This document shows positions 1 to 8,910 of a stretch of DNA of 64,000 nucleotides, in pieces. Under the pieces are notes generated by a model. The model was not told the DNA's origin. It saw only the letters and a list, made by a program, of their open reading frames with translations, and made no database searches. The DNA lies in NCBI RefSeq assembly GCF_003711395.1, contig NZ_PJRJ01000003.1, forward strand, positions 1 to 64,000, read 5' to 3'. The stretch is from Acinetobacter sp. B51(2017). Lineage in GTDB: Bacteria; Pseudomonadota; Gammaproteobacteria; Pseudomonadales; Moraxellaceae. The translations under genes were made by a program, and so were the position numbers. Numbering within the stretch: the first letter of the stretch is position 1; the number at the start of each line of letters is the position of its first letter.

Positions 1-267
1 AAGGTGTTGAATTGATTACGTATCATCGCAAGAACATGCGACCATTAGAACTCTCATTAGAGGATGAGCTTATGCTGAGACAACGCAATAAAATAGAGAC
101 GATCTTTAGCTTATTGAAGCAAAAATACAACCTAGTAAGCAGTCGCCATCGTTCTATTTCAGGTTATTTCGCAGGGATTTATGCATCACTCTGTGCTTAT
201 CAAATCTGTCATGAAAATAAGCCTCAATTTATAAAGATGTAAAATCAGGCTTATCCATGATTCGGGT
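1..267 (+). mobile_element. IS982-like insertion sequence, right end only
   Basis: The first 267 bases hold the 3' end of a transposase gene followed by a short non-coding tail that ends in ...GATTCGGGT, which fits the ACC/GGT-type terminal repeat of IS982-family elements. Directly after position 267 the sequence becomes the signal peptide of a binding-protein gene in an open frame without its start, so this is the insertion junction. The left end lies outside the window, so the terminal inverted repeat and target duplication could not be compared. Family assignment rests on the transposase C-terminus and is moderate. Confidence 0.65.
3..242 (+). CDS. IS982-like transposase, C-terminal fragment (cut by window edge)
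   Basis: The frame is open from the left edge (GVELITYHRKNM...) to the TAA at 242, giving about 79 residues of the end of a DDE transposase. The pattern RNKIETIFSLLKQ followed by SRHRSI and a small hydrophobic tail (GIYASLCAYQ) matches the last catalytic-Glu segment of IS982-type transposases, where the Glu of the IET motif completes the DDE triad. The N-terminal part with both Asp residues is off-window, so it cannot be said whether the element is intact. It reads toward the interrupted sulfonate-binding gene. Confidence 0.7.
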   Translation, partial: GVELITYHRKNMRPLELSLEDELMLRQRNKIETIFSLLKQKYNLVSSRHRSISGYFAGIYASLCAYQICHENKPQFIKM

Positions 268-1236
268 TATTTAGCATTTGGCTTAATCAGCAGTTTAGTT
301 TTAAGCGCTTGCAGTAAACCCACTGAGCAAGCTCAAAGTCAACCAAACAGCAGCTCAGATTCATTAAAACAATTGGTTATTGGTTATCAAAAGTCGTCTT
401 TAAACTCAATTACCTTAAAATCTGACCCACAATTATTACAACAACATTTTCCAAATACGCACATTGCATGGAAAGAGTTTCCGGCAGGGCCGCAATTATT
501 AGAGGCTTTATCAGTGGGTTCAGTGGATTTTGGCTCGGTGGGCAATACACCGCCTATTTTTGCCCAATCTGGCAATAAAAACTTAACTTATATTGCCTAT
601 GAAAAATCACATCCTAAAAGTTTAGGTTTATTGGTGGCCAAAGAGAGTCCGATTCAAAGCTTGCAAGATTTAAAAGGCAAACGCATTGCACTGCAACGTG
701 GCTCCAATGCCCATGATTTACTGGATAAAATTTTGCAAAAAGCCAATTTAACTTGGTCTGAGATTGAACCAATTTGGCTGGCGCCTGCCGATGCGCGTGC
801 AGCTTTTGACAAAAAAACTGTCGATGCTTGGTTGATTTGGGAGCCGTTTCAATCTGTGGCTTTGCAAAATGGACATGCTCGTGTCTTAACCGATGCAGCG
901 CCATTTGAACAAGGCTATTCCTTTATTATTGCCAATCCTGACTTTCTCAAACTGTATCCGCAAGCAGCCAGACAATTTATTGCTGCGTCGAATGCTGCAG
1001 CCCAATGGGTGGTTGATCATCATGACCAAGCGGTAAAACTCTACAGCCAAGCGATTGGTGTTAGCCCTAACATTGCCGACATTGTGCTACAAAAACGCTA
1101 TCAACCGTCTTTACTCGCCACGCTCACCCCCAATGTCGTGGCAGCACAGCAAAGTATCGCTGACCGTTTTAGTGCCGAAAAACTGATTCCACAATCGATT
1201 GAAGTGGCAAAGTTTGTCTATACTGTGCAACCTTAA
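268..1236 (+). pseudogene. SsuA-type sulfonate ABC transporter binding lipoprotein, 5' end lost to IS insertion
   Basis: The frame runs from the IS junction and encodes YLAFGLISSLVLSAC, a lipoprotein signal peptide with lipobox LSAC (Cys codon 310-312), then a periplasmic binding protein of about 305 residues. SVGNTPPIFAQS, LQDLKGKRIALQRGSNAH and the DAWLIWEPF segment are typical of SsuA/TauA-like binders of aliphatic sulfonates or taurine. No ATG, GTG or TTG lies in frame between the IS-internal stop at 232-234 and the TTG at 373, which is past the signal peptide. The initiator and first few residues were therefore removed, and any product from 373 would be cytoplasmic and unlipidated. No ssuB or ssuC partner follows, so it probably served with components encoded elsewhere. 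Confidence 0.8.
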
Positions 1237-1263
1237 ATACGCTAAATAGCAGCCCAAGGCTTG

Positions 1264-1491
1264 CTATTTAATGGCAACTGCATGTTTATCGGGTAACAGT
1301 TGAATTTGGACATGCTGATAAAATTTAATGCGTGGATCATGCGGGTCGCTATGCACTTTGGCAAAAAAATGGTCATCCGCAAATAGCTGCGCATAAGTTC
1401 TATAGCCCAAGGCCAACACTTTGGCTTTATGCCCTCTTTGCTCAAATTCTGCAATTAAACGATTGATCTTTTGTGGATTTAAATCTGTCAT
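1264..1491 (-). CDS. Small conserved hypothetical protein (75 aa)
   Basis: No function recognised. A strong Shine-Dalgarno (AAGGGGA, 6 bases before the ATG) supports this start. The soluble, charged 75-residue product has an N-terminal helix-like stretch (KINRLIAEFEQRGHKAKVLALG) and no Cys, signal peptide or membrane segment. A longer overlapping frame on the same strand has no such ribosome site and is rejected. It is convergent with the broken binding-protein gene and divergent from the next small gene. Confidence 0.6.
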   Translation of the reverse strand: MTDLNPQKINRLIAEFEQRGHKAKVLALGYRTYAQLFADDHFFAKVHSDPHDPRIKFYQHVQIQLLPDKHAVAIK

Positions 1492-1623
1492 CGTATTCCC
1501 CTTATCTGCATAAATGCAGCTTTAGTTTTAAATGTGCATGTTGACAAAAAGATGACAGCCGCTGAAAGTGACTTGATTTTTCTGATCTGATACACATCTT
1601 AATAAGATTTATAGGTTTGATAT

Positions 1624-1932
1624 GTGAATATGAGTTACAAACACAATAACTTAATGGCCATGCGTGAACAGTATTGGCAAGATCAATCGGCACAAGTACG
1701 TAGCGAAAAAGCCGCTTTACAGCAATGGTTACAAGAGCAGCAATTATTTGTACAACCCAGTCTTGAAGATGCCAAATACGTGTTTTTTCAGTTGCCCAGT
1801 CACATTATTATTCAAGGTTATGCCTTAGGCTTTATGCATCCACAGGTCAAAAATTTAGTATTTTCTTTTTTAACAGCACAAAAAACTCAGCTTATGCAAA
1901 AACTGCCATTTAAAGTGGCTTTTCGTTGTTAA
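1624..1932 (+). CDS. Small hypothetical protein (102 aa)
   Basis: Unrecognised soluble protein. Two in-frame starts exist: GTG at 1624, with AGG about nine bases upstream, and ATG at 1630, which is rather far from it. The GTG is kept for spacing. The N-terminal half is rich in Gln and charged residues and probably helical (REQYWQDQSAQVRSEKAALQQW); the C-terminal half is more hydrophobic. It has no signal peptide and a single Cys as last residue. It is divergent from the 75-aa protein with about 130 bases between them. Confidence 0.5.
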   Translation: MNMSYKHNNLMAMREQYWQDQSAQVRSEKAALQQWLQEQQLFVQPSLEDAKYVFFQLPSHIIIQGYALGFMHPQVKNLVFSFLTAQKTQLMQKLPFKVAFRC

Positions 1933-2143
1933 AGCAGGTTTATGTTGCTGCGCTGCTGTCTTGCCTTAAATTTAAGCGGACTCTAACCCTACCTTTACGT
2001 CAGTACTTAGGCTATTTTTTAGATGATCTGTTGCCAAAATGTTGTTAGCTGCATGTTTGAACTTTTTTAATACGTTCAGACAGGTTAATATCCAGTACAA
2101 TCAAATTATTCTGCGAATTATTGCATCTTCAAGGGTTTAATAC

Positions 2144-3517
2144 ATGTCAGATCAGTACGATAAGCTTAAACAACTCAAAACTTCCTCTATGGATCGACGC
2201 TTATCGATCGCTAAAGCATCCCTCCTCGCAGGTACACGTTGGGCTGCATCAAGTGCCAGTTCGATGTTTGCCAGTGAAGCAGAAAAAGAAAAAAAACGTA
2301 AACAAGCCATGAAAGAGCAAGCTGAATATTTGGTGGCTGAAATTGGCAAGCTCAAAGGTTCAATTGTAAAGATTGGCCAAATGATGGCACTGTATGGCGA
2401 GCATTTTCTACCTGAAGAAATTACCCAAGCCTTAAATACCTTAAATAACCAAACTGTGGCACTCGATTGGCCGGCAATTAAAAGCCAATTACGCCAACAA
2501 TTAGGTAGCAAACTTGATGAGTTAACTATTGACCGTGAGCCTTTAGGCACAGCATCTTTAGCCCAAGTGCATCGCGCCGTGCGTAAATCTGATGGCTTAG
2601 AGTTAGTGCTTAAAGTGCAATATCCAGGTGTAGCAGATGCCATTGATTCGGATATGAGCCTGTTTAAAAATATGCTCAAACTCACGCGTATGGTACCGCA
2701 AACCCGTGAATTTGATCAGTGGTTTGATGAAGTGCGCGAAATGATGCACCGTGAAGTAGATTACGGCATTGAGGCTGCTACCACACGACGTTTTGCCCAG
2801 CGTTTACAACATGATCCGCGTTATATCGTCCCGACCATTATTGATGAATACTGCACCAACCGTGTGCTGTGTATGACCTATGAACGTGGTGTACCGATTA
2901 ACAGCCCTGTGATGTTGTCTTTACCACAAGAACGTCGTAATCGTTTAGGTGAAGCCTCACTTGAAATTGCGGTACGGGAAATTTTTGAATGGGGCGAAAT
3001 GCAAACCGACCCGAATTTTGGTAACTATTTAGTTCGTTTAGGCAATGGCCAAGATCTACAAGACCAAATTGTCTTGTTAGATTTTGGCGCAATCCGCCAA
3101 TTTGATGCACATTTACTTGGCATGGCGCGTAACTTAATTAAAGCAGGTTATTATCACGATCCAATTGCTATGGTGAATGCCATGCGTGGCTATGAGTTTT
3201 TTGATGCCATTCCTGAGGCGATTAAACCCGATATGGCGAAAGTGTTTTTATTGGCCACAGAAGCGTTTAGCAGTTTAGACAACAATAAACAAATTCCTGA
3301 AGGCGTGATGGATACCGATCATCGCTATGATTGGAAAAAAAGCCAATTGCATAGTCGCGTGATGCAACAGGCTTCTAAATCGATGGCATCGCGCTACTTT
3401 AGTGTGCCGCCCAAAGAATTTATGTTTATTAGTCGCAAGTTCATTGGTGCGTATACCTTTATGACCGTGATTGAAGCCAAAACCAACGTACATAGCATGA
3501 TTCAAAAGTATATTTAA
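2144..3517 (+). CDS. ABC1/UbiB (AarF) family atypical kinase
   Basis: A 457-residue member of the ADCK/UbiB protein-kinase-like family, whose bacterial members support ubiquinone biosynthesis or lipid homeostasis as ATPases. Visible hallmarks are the KxGQ motif (KIGQ, about residues 76-79), the modified nucleotide loop (GTASLAQVH, about 135-143), the ATP-anchoring Lys in LVLKVQYPGV (about 157), QTDPNFGNY (about 286) and the metal-binding DFG (about 311). It lacks the C-terminal membrane helices of UbiB itself and stands apart from ubi genes, so it is a paralogue and not ubiB. The start has AAGGG eight bases upstream and a hairpin terminator follows directly. Confidence 0.85.
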   Translation: MSDQYDKLKQLKTSSMDRRLSIAKASLLAGTRWAASSASSMFASEAEKEKKRKQAMKEQAEYLVAEIGKLKGSIVKIGQMMALYGEHFLPEEITQALNTLNNQTVALDWPAIKSQLRQQLGSKLDELTIDREPLGTASLAQVHRAVRKSDGLELVLKVQYPGVADAIDSDMSLFKNMLKLTRMVPQTREFDQWFDEVREMMHREVDYGIEAATTRRFAQRLQHDPRYIVPTIIDEYCTNRVLCMTYERGVPINSPVMLSLPQERRNRLGEASLEIAVREIFEWGEMQTDPNFGNYLVRLGNGQDLQDQIVLLDFGAIRQFDAHLLGMARNLIKAGYYHDPIAMVNAMRGYEFFDAIPEAIKPDMAKVFLLATEAFSSLDNNKQIPEGVMDTDHRYDWKKSQLHSRVMQQASKSMASRYFSVPPKEFMFISRKFIGAYTFMTVIEAKTNVHSMIQKYI

Positions 3518-3529
3518 CGATGGTGATGC

Positions 3530-3559
3530 TAAAGAGGTGCCCTGCATCTCTTTTTTTTA
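3530..3559 (+). terminator. Rho-independent terminator after the ABC1 kinase gene
   Basis: AAAGAGGTGC, a CCT loop, then GCATCTCTTT and a run of T: a ten-base stem with one G-T wobble. It rules out an upstream GTG start (3537) for the next gene, because that codon would lie inside the stem. Confidence 0.8.
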
Positions 3560-3569
3560 TGGGTTTATT

Positions 3570-4055
3570 ATGTATTTTCTACGTTCAATTCAATCGCAAG
3601 ATGATGCCGCGTTAGCGACGATTATCCGCCAAGTTTCCCAAGAATATGGCTTAGCCCCAGAATCTGGTTTTGCTGTCGCGGATCCAATTCTTGATCATTT
3701 GTCAGCAGTGTATAGCCAACCCAAAGCGGCATATTGGGTAGTCACTAATGATTATGGTGAAGTCTTTGGCGGTGGCGGAATTGCACCATTACAAGGCGCG
3801 GATCATATTTTAGAAATTCAGAAGATGTATTTTCTAAGCGATATTCGCGGGCAAGGTTTAGCCAAACAAATTTTAATGCAGGCCTTTGAATTTGCCCAAG
3901 CGCAAGGAGCAAAGCAAATTTATTTAGAAACGACCGCCTGCTTACAAGAAGCTGTTAGCTTATATGAGCGTTTAGGGTTTGAATATTTAGATGCACCACT
4001 TGGCAATACTGGGCACAGCGCTGCTTGTGAAATTTGGATGGCAAAAACCTTATAA
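3570..4055 (+). CDS. GNAT family N-acetyltransferase
   Basis: A single-domain acetyltransferase of 161 residues using acetyl-CoA. The pyrophosphate-binding loop is visible as DIRGQGLAKQIL (about residues 91-102), preceded by the IQKMYFL strand and followed by the classic ending ETTACLQEAVSLYERLGFEYL. The longer frame starting at GTG 3537 is rejected because it would begin inside the preceding terminator hairpin; ATG 3570 also fits the usual GNAT N-terminus (YFLRSIQSQDD). The substrate cannot be told from sequence. It ends just before a terminator shared with the convergent receptor gene. Confidence 0.85.
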   Translation: MYFLRSIQSQDDAALATIIRQVSQEYGLAPESGFAVADPILDHLSAVYSQPKAAYWVVTNDYGEVFGGGGIAPLQGADHILEIQKMYFLSDIRGQGLAKQILMQAFEFAQAQGAKQIYLETTACLQEAVSLYERLGFEYLDAPLGNTGHSAACEIWMAKTL

Positions 4056-4083
4056 AAAAAGCCCGCGATTGCGGGCTTTTTCA
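4056..4083. terminator. Bidirectional terminator between GNAT and TonB receptor genes
   Basis: GCCCGC-gatt-GCGGGC (4061-4076) with an A run before and a T run after, so it can end transcription from both converging genes. Confidence 0.85.
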
Positions 4084-4084
4084 A

Positions 4085-6820
4085 TTAAAAGGCAAACTTT
4101 AAGTTTAAGTAATATTGCTGTAAGCGTGGATCACTAAATTTACTTAAATAAGTATTGGTCATGTCTTTTTCTGCTTCACCAAACAGATTTTTGATGCCAA
4201 AGCTAATTTCAGGCGACCCATATTGAGCCAAGTTACTGCTATAACGTGCATATACATCATGGTACATCTGTGCATCAACCGTATCTTTGCCTTGTAGCAA
4301 AATTGCGGTTTCATTTTTTAGATCGTATTTGCCATAGTATTGCATTGCCCAACCAAAGCCCCATGCATCTGTGGCTTGTAAAAATGCCGCTGCATTAAAA
4401 CGATGTTTTAATGGCCCTGCATCATCATTATTAGGGTCATTTAAATAGCTTGTCGCTGCTTTGCCGATTTGTTCTTGCTGATTATATTTTTCTGTCCAAG
4501 TATAACCGGCATTTAAGTTAAGCTCACCCAAACGGGTGTTCATTTGATAAGACACTTGCGTGTCGATGCCACTGGTTTCTAACCATAAGGCATTAAATGG
4601 CGTGGTATTTACAGTTTGTAAATTACCCTCTGCATCACGGATAATGCGATCGGCATAACGACCATCTTCGGCATTGGCATCTAAAATCGCCTGCGCGCTT
4701 AAACTGGTAATATTGTTATTTTTTTCAATATTAAAGTAGTCAATTGTCCAGCGCAGACCTGCTACAGCTTGCGGCGTAATCACTAAACCAGCACCAAAAC
4801 TCGTCGCGGTTTCTGGGGTTAAATCCGGATTACCGCCTCCTGTAGTAAACAGCTCGACTTGCTGATTGCCATTTAAAGGATCCGTCACTGTGGTTTCTGT
4901 GGTGGCTAACGTTTCTTCGGCTAATTGCGCAGCCGTCGGCACAATAAAGCCTTTGCTATATGAACCGCGCAGCATAATGCTGTCATTGGGTGCCAAACGA
5001 AAACCCAATGTCGGTGACGTTTGGCTAAAATCACCACTATTTTGAATACTGTAATTTTCATAACGTGCTGCCAATTGTAGATCAAACAGCTTTAACCATG
5101 CTAAATCCTGCTGCGCTGAAATCAATGGAATATTAAGTTCGGCATACAGTGATTGGCTATCGACCGCTTTTTGGGTAAAGGGTAAATCAGGATTATTTAA
5201 AGATTGGGTTTCAGAACGACTGCTACTTTGCCAATCAGTGTAACCTAAGCCTGTCGCAAGGGTAATGTCACCGGCATACCAAGTGGCAAGTGGACCATGC
5301 GCGCGTAAGTTCCATTCTTGTAAGGTCTGATCGGTATCGTTTTGCGCAACAGCCCAATAACCTTGATTTAAATCTAAATCAAAACTGGTTACATCGGTTA
5401 AGAAATCAATTTTACCACTGGCAATATCTGCATTAAATTTGTTAGTGCCTTTGGTTGGACGACGTTGGTAACGAATACTTTTATCGGTATTGCTCCATGC
5501 ATAGTCGCCAAGCACACGCCAATCATCTGTAATTTTATATTCAAAACCGGTGGCTACACGTTGCATGGTGGCATCCATCTCACGGTTACGTAGACTTAAA
5601 CCATTTGCATAATCTGGTGAATAAGTAATTAAAATATCTTTACCAAATGGGTTTTGTGGATTATCCGCGGTTAAAGTGACGGTACCAAAGCCATGGTAAT
5701 TACCAGCACTTGCCACATGTTGGCGCTCGTAAGCAGCTTCTACATAAACATTCAGTTGATCGCTAAAATCACGATTGATATTTAAGCTATAAGATTCATT
5801 GTCTTGTTCACCAATTAACGTGGCAGCACCCGAATCGCTACCAATACCATTGGCCAGTCCTAAGGCATATTGCCCAACAGTGTCTTTAAACGGTTCAATT
5901 CCTTCAGCCGAACCAGTATAGCCTTTGGGTACATAAGCATAACTTGAACCGGCGCCTGCAAAAAGTTCAGAACCATCTTTGCTACGAATATTGGTGAGAT
6001 GTCCCATTGGTGGATTGACAGCCACACCTTTGCTGCTGCCATAAATTGCATCAGGATTATTGGCTAATTCAATTTGGCGTTCTTTGAGTTTAAAGCCACG
6101 GTCACGGGCTTTAAGTTGATTGCTGTCTTGTTTTTGTGCCGTAAACATAACTTGAGTACGACCATCTTCTAAGGCAAAACCTGTGGTGAGGTTTAAAGTG
6201 GTCATGGCACTATCGGAATTGACGCTATTGTCATAACGAAGATTGGCTTCTGTACCGACATAATCACGGCGTAACACCACATTGATCACACCGCCCAAGG
6301 CATTACTCCCGTATAAGGCAGCGGCGGAACTTGGTAACACTTCAATTCGCTCAATCGCTGCTAAAGGGATGCCTTTTAAGTTTTGTTGGTCGCTCGCTTC
6401 GGAGACACCGCGCCCGCCTACCCCAGCGCCACGGCGCCCATTAATCAGCACTAATGTATGACTTGCGCCTAAACCACGTAAATTAATTTGACTAGTGTTG
6501 CCTGTCCAACCACTGGCAGAATCGTTAGCCACAGCAACATTCATGCTGAGGCTTTTTTGTAGCAATTCATCAATGCTCGTGGCACCCGACTTTGCAATCT
6601 TTTCACGATCAATGATTTGATATGCCTGTGCATCATCCTCTGTACGTACTAAGTCCATATTGCCATGAAAGGCCTGTTGTTCTGCCTGCGCAGTCAAAGA
6701 AATGGTATCGAGTACATTGACTTCAGCAAATGCATTTGCACCTTGACCACACATGGCTAAAACAATACTACTACGCAACAATTGCTGCGGCGTGCTACGC
6801 CCCAAAGCTAAACCGAGCAT
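4085..6820 (-). CDS. TonB-dependent outer-membrane receptor
   Basis: About 911 residues. The plug domain contains INLRGLGASHTLVLINGRR and IERIEVLPSSAAALYGSNA-type motifs and is followed by a 22-strand barrel ending in the aromatic C-terminus (YYLNLKFAF) recognised by BAM. A signal peptide ends near ANAFAE. The frame extends to an ATG at 6862, but ATG 6820 has AGGA at good spacing and gives a normal signal peptide, whereas 6862 has no ribosome site and sits 13 bases from the Fur-like box. Such receptors import ferric chelates or other large ligands using TonB energy. The Fur-like box suggests iron, but the ligand is not deducible. Confidence 0.88.
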   Translation of the reverse strand: MLGLALGRSTPQQLLRSSIVLAMCGQGANAFAEVNVLDTISLTAQAEQQAFHGNMDLVRTEDDAQAYQIIDREKIAKSGATSIDELLQKSLSMNVAVANDSASGWTGNTSQINLRGLGASHTLVLINGRRGAGVGGRGVSEASDQQNLKGIPLAAIERIEVLPSSAAALYGSNALGGVINVVLRRDYVGTEANLRYDNSVNSDSAMTTLNLTTGFALEDGRTQVMFTAQKQDSNQLKARDRGFKLKERQIELANNPDAIYGSSKGVAVNPPMGHLTNIRSKDGSELFAGAGSSYAYVPKGYTGSAEGIEPFKDTVGQYALGLANGIGSDSGAATLIGEQDNESYSLNINRDFSDQLNVYVEAAYERQHVASAGNYHGFGTVTLTADNPQNPFGKDILITYSPDYANGLSLRNREMDATMQRVATGFEYKITDDWRVLGDYAWSNTDKSIRYQRRPTKGTNKFNADIASGKIDFLTDVTSFDLDLNQGYWAVAQNDTDQTLQEWNLRAHGPLATWYAGDITLATGLGYTDWQSSSRSETQSLNNPDLPFTQKAVDSQSLYAELNIPLISAQQDLAWLKLFDLQLAARYENYSIQNSGDFSQTSPTLGFRLAPNDSIMLRGSYSKGFIVPTAAQLAEETLATTETTVTDPLNGNQQVELFTTGGGNPDLTPETATSFGAGLVITPQAVAGLRWTIDYFNIEKNNNITSLSAQAILDANAEDGRYADRIIRDAEGNLQTVNTTPFNALWLETSGIDTQVSYQMNTRLGELNLNAGYTWTEKYNQQEQIGKAATSYLNDPNNDDAGPLKHRFNAAAFLQATDAWGFGWAMQYYGKYDLKNETAILLQGKDTVDAQMYHDVYARYSSNLAQYGSPEISFGIKNLFGEAEKDMTNTYLSKFSDPRLQQYYLNLKFAF

Positions 6821-6874
6821 AAACATCATCCTGATACTAAAAATTACACAATTTGAACGCATAATAATCTAATT

Positions 6875-6893
6875 GATAATTATTTTCATTAAC
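6875..6893 (-). promoter_or_regulatory. Fur-box-like operator upstream of the TonB receptor
   Basis: By eye the 19 bases GATAATTATTTTCATTAAC match 15 of 19 positions of the classical Fur consensus GATAATGATAATCATTATC. Located about 55 bases upstream of the preferred receptor start, it would give iron-responsive repression. The surroundings are very AT-rich, which raises the chance of a fortuitous match. Confidence 0.6.
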
Positions 6894-7025
6894 ATTTAAT
6901 AAATATTTTCCTGATAAATCATATAAATAGTTTAAATAAAATCTATAATTTCTAAATCAATATTCGCGTAAATCTAAAAATCTAAAAAAATCGCTTGTGT
7001 TTTAAACGCTGCTACTTAAAATAAC

Positions 7026-7043
7026 CTACCTATCGTTAGGTAG
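7026..7043. promoter_or_regulatory. 18-bp palindromic operator, probably for the TetR regulator of this operon
   Basis: CTACCTA-TCGT-TAGGTAG is a perfect inverted repeat with 7-base arms, 14 bases before the efflux-pump ATG. Its size and symmetry fit TetR/AcrR dimers, and a TetR-family gene follows the pump directly. Confidence 0.7.
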
Positions 7044-7057
7044 TAAAGTAAAACCTC

Positions 7058-8251
7058 ATGTCTCATTCCAATGTCAGTTTAAAACTGACTTTATCTCTTG
7101 CCATCGTGGTTGCCCTTGGTCCTGCAGCCATTGATATGTATTTAGCCTCTATGCCGCAAATGGCTCAAGATTTACAGGTCTCTTATGCCGCTACACAATG
7201 GACTTTAACCATATTTTTAATGGCCATGGGTTTAGGTCAATTGGTTTTTGGCCCTTTATCTGATGCTTATGGACGACGTATTCCCCTACTTGCTGGTATT
7301 GTGACTTATATTGGGTCTGCATGGGCAGCAAGCGTCGCGACTAGCTTAGAATGGCTCATCATTGCCCGTTTATTACAAGGTTTAGGCGCTGCCACTGCAA
7401 TTGTGGTGGTGATGAGTATGGTGCGTGATGTGGCAGAAGAACAACAAGCCGCGCAGTTATATGCACTACTCAATAGTATTGTGGCACTTGGACCAATTAT
7501 CGCTCCAGCTTTAGGTGGATTCATTGGCGCGCACTATGGTTGGCAAGGCATTATGCTGTTTTTAGCGGGTCTTGCTAGTCTGGTTTTGGTGAATAGCTTA
7601 TGCAATATTCCAGAAACCCTGCCTGCCCATCAGCGTGAAAAGATAAACTTAGCTCAAGTCTTCCATGTATATGGCAAAATTCTTAAACAACGCTTTTTTA
7701 TGCTGCAACTGTTCGCATTGTCTGCGGTGTTTTTCTTCTTATTTGCTTATATTGGTGGTTCATCGTTTATTTACCAAAACAACTATGCTTTAAGCGTAGA
7801 ACAATTTGGCTTGGTGTTTGGTTTAACCAGTATTAGCTTAATTGCGGGCGCATCTTTATCAGCATATTTAGTTAAAAAAATGCCGCTATCACGGTTAGCT
7901 TATTTAGGGGCTTTTGCAATGAGCATCGCCGGTGTGGTGTGTGTGGTTGCTGAGGTGTGTGGCTTTGGTTTGGTAGGAATGGTCAGCGGAATTGCCTGTG
8001 CCTTACTGGGTCTTGGGATTTTAGAAGCGACAATTATGGCATTGGCGATGAACTCACAACATCAAAACTTAGGTGCCAGTGCGGCATTATTGGGCGCTGT
8101 ACCCATGGTATTGGCATCCACAGCAACCCCGCTTGCTGGCGTGTTAGTTGAAATCAATAGCCTATATTGGGTAGGATTACTGGGCGTAATAGGCCCTGTC
8201 ATTTTATTTTTGGTGCATACCTCACTCAAAACTCAACCCACTCAAGCTTAA
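7058..8251 (+). CDS. Bcr/CflA family drug:proton MFS antiporter
   Basis: A 397-residue inner-membrane protein with about twelve transmembrane segments. The opening GPAAIDMYLASMPQMA and the loop motif FGPLSDAYGRR (motif A) are characteristic of Bcr/CflA pumps of the DHA1 family, which export drugs such as bicyclomycin or chloramphenicol in exchange for protons. A perfect palindrome lies just upstream, and a TetR-type regulator starts nine bases after the stop, so the pair is probably one autoregulated operon. The substrate is unknown. Confidence 0.88.
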   Translation: MSHSNVSLKLTLSLAIVVALGPAAIDMYLASMPQMAQDLQVSYAATQWTLTIFLMAMGLGQLVFGPLSDAYGRRIPLLAGIVTYIGSAWAASVATSLEWLIIARLLQGLGAATAIVVVMSMVRDVAEEQQAAQLYALLNSIVALGPIIAPALGGFIGAHYGWQGIMLFLAGLASLVLVNSLCNIPETLPAHQREKINLAQVFHVYGKILKQRFFMLQLFALSAVFFFLFAYIGGSSFIYQNNYALSVEQFGLVFGLTSISLIAGASLSAYLVKKMPLSRLAYLGAFAMSIAGVVCVVAEVCGFGLVGMVSGIACALLGLGILEATIMALAMNSQHQNLGASAALLGAVPMVLASTATPLAGVLVEINSLYWVGLLGVIGPVILFLVHTSLKTQPTQA

Positions 8252-8260
8252 AGGTTTTTT

Positions 8261-8848
8261 ATGTCACATCCGCCGCTTCGTTCCGCTGCTAAACAACGCA
8301 TTTGTGATGCAGCCTTACAGCATTTTGTGACTTATGGCTATGATGGCGCATCTTTAAATCAAATTGCCGAAATGGTGGGTATTCGTAAAGCCTCAATTTA
8401 CGCACATTTTGCCAATAAAGATGCCTTGTATTTAACCTTGCTTGAAGATGCAATTCACGCTGAAAACGAATTTATTAGGAGTTGCTTTGAAGCTGCACAC
8501 GCCTTGCCTGGGCAACATTATTGTGAAAGTTTAAAGCAGCATTATCAGGAGGCTTGGCATTTCCGTTTTTTACTGCGTACTGCTTATGTACCACCAGATA
8601 GCTTACGTGAGCAAATTACCCGTTTATACAACGCACATTTAGCGCTGTGCCAGCAGCAGATCACCCATGCTTTAGCTGAGTATGATGCAGGTTTGGCAAA
8701 AATGGACTATTTAAGTGAAGCCTATTTAGGCTTAGTCGATAGTCTGCATGTTGAATTGTTATATGCTGGCACGGCGCGGTTTGATGTACGCTTACAGGCC
8801 ATGTGGCAGTTATTTGCCACTGCTTTACAGCAGCATCTCAGCCCTTAA
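8261..8848 (+). CDS. TetR/AcrR family transcriptional regulator
   Basis: 195 residues. The N-terminal helix-turn-helix is clear (about 12-58: AALQHFVTYGYDGASLNQIA, then GIRKASIYAHFANKDALYLTL); the C-terminal ligand-binding domain is divergent. It follows the Bcr/CflA pump with AAAGG as ribosome site and is probably its local repressor, acting at the 7026-7043 palindrome. The position suggests it senses a pump substrate, but this is inference from context. Confidence 0.88.
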   Translation: MSHPPLRSAAKQRICDAALQHFVTYGYDGASLNQIAEMVGIRKASIYAHFANKDALYLTLLEDAIHAENEFIRSCFEAAHALPGQHYCESLKQHYQEAWHFRFLLRTAYVPPDSLREQITRLYNAHLALCQQQITHALAEYDAGLAKMDYLSEAYLGLVDSLHVELLYAGTARFDVRLQAMWQLFATALQQHLSP

Positions 8849-8910
8849 CTTAGGCGATTTAAACATCATTAAATAGGGCATACATTGTTGATCATGCATG
8901 CCATATACCT

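Noticed and set aside
1242-1454. 70-aa minus-strand ORF overlapping the 75-aa protein
   Set aside because: Different frame, no ribosome site, composition unlike a real protein; the 75-aa frame has AAGGGGA.
3537-3569. Upstream GTG start for the GNAT gene
   Set aside because: It falls inside a terminator hairpin and adds residues outside the domain.
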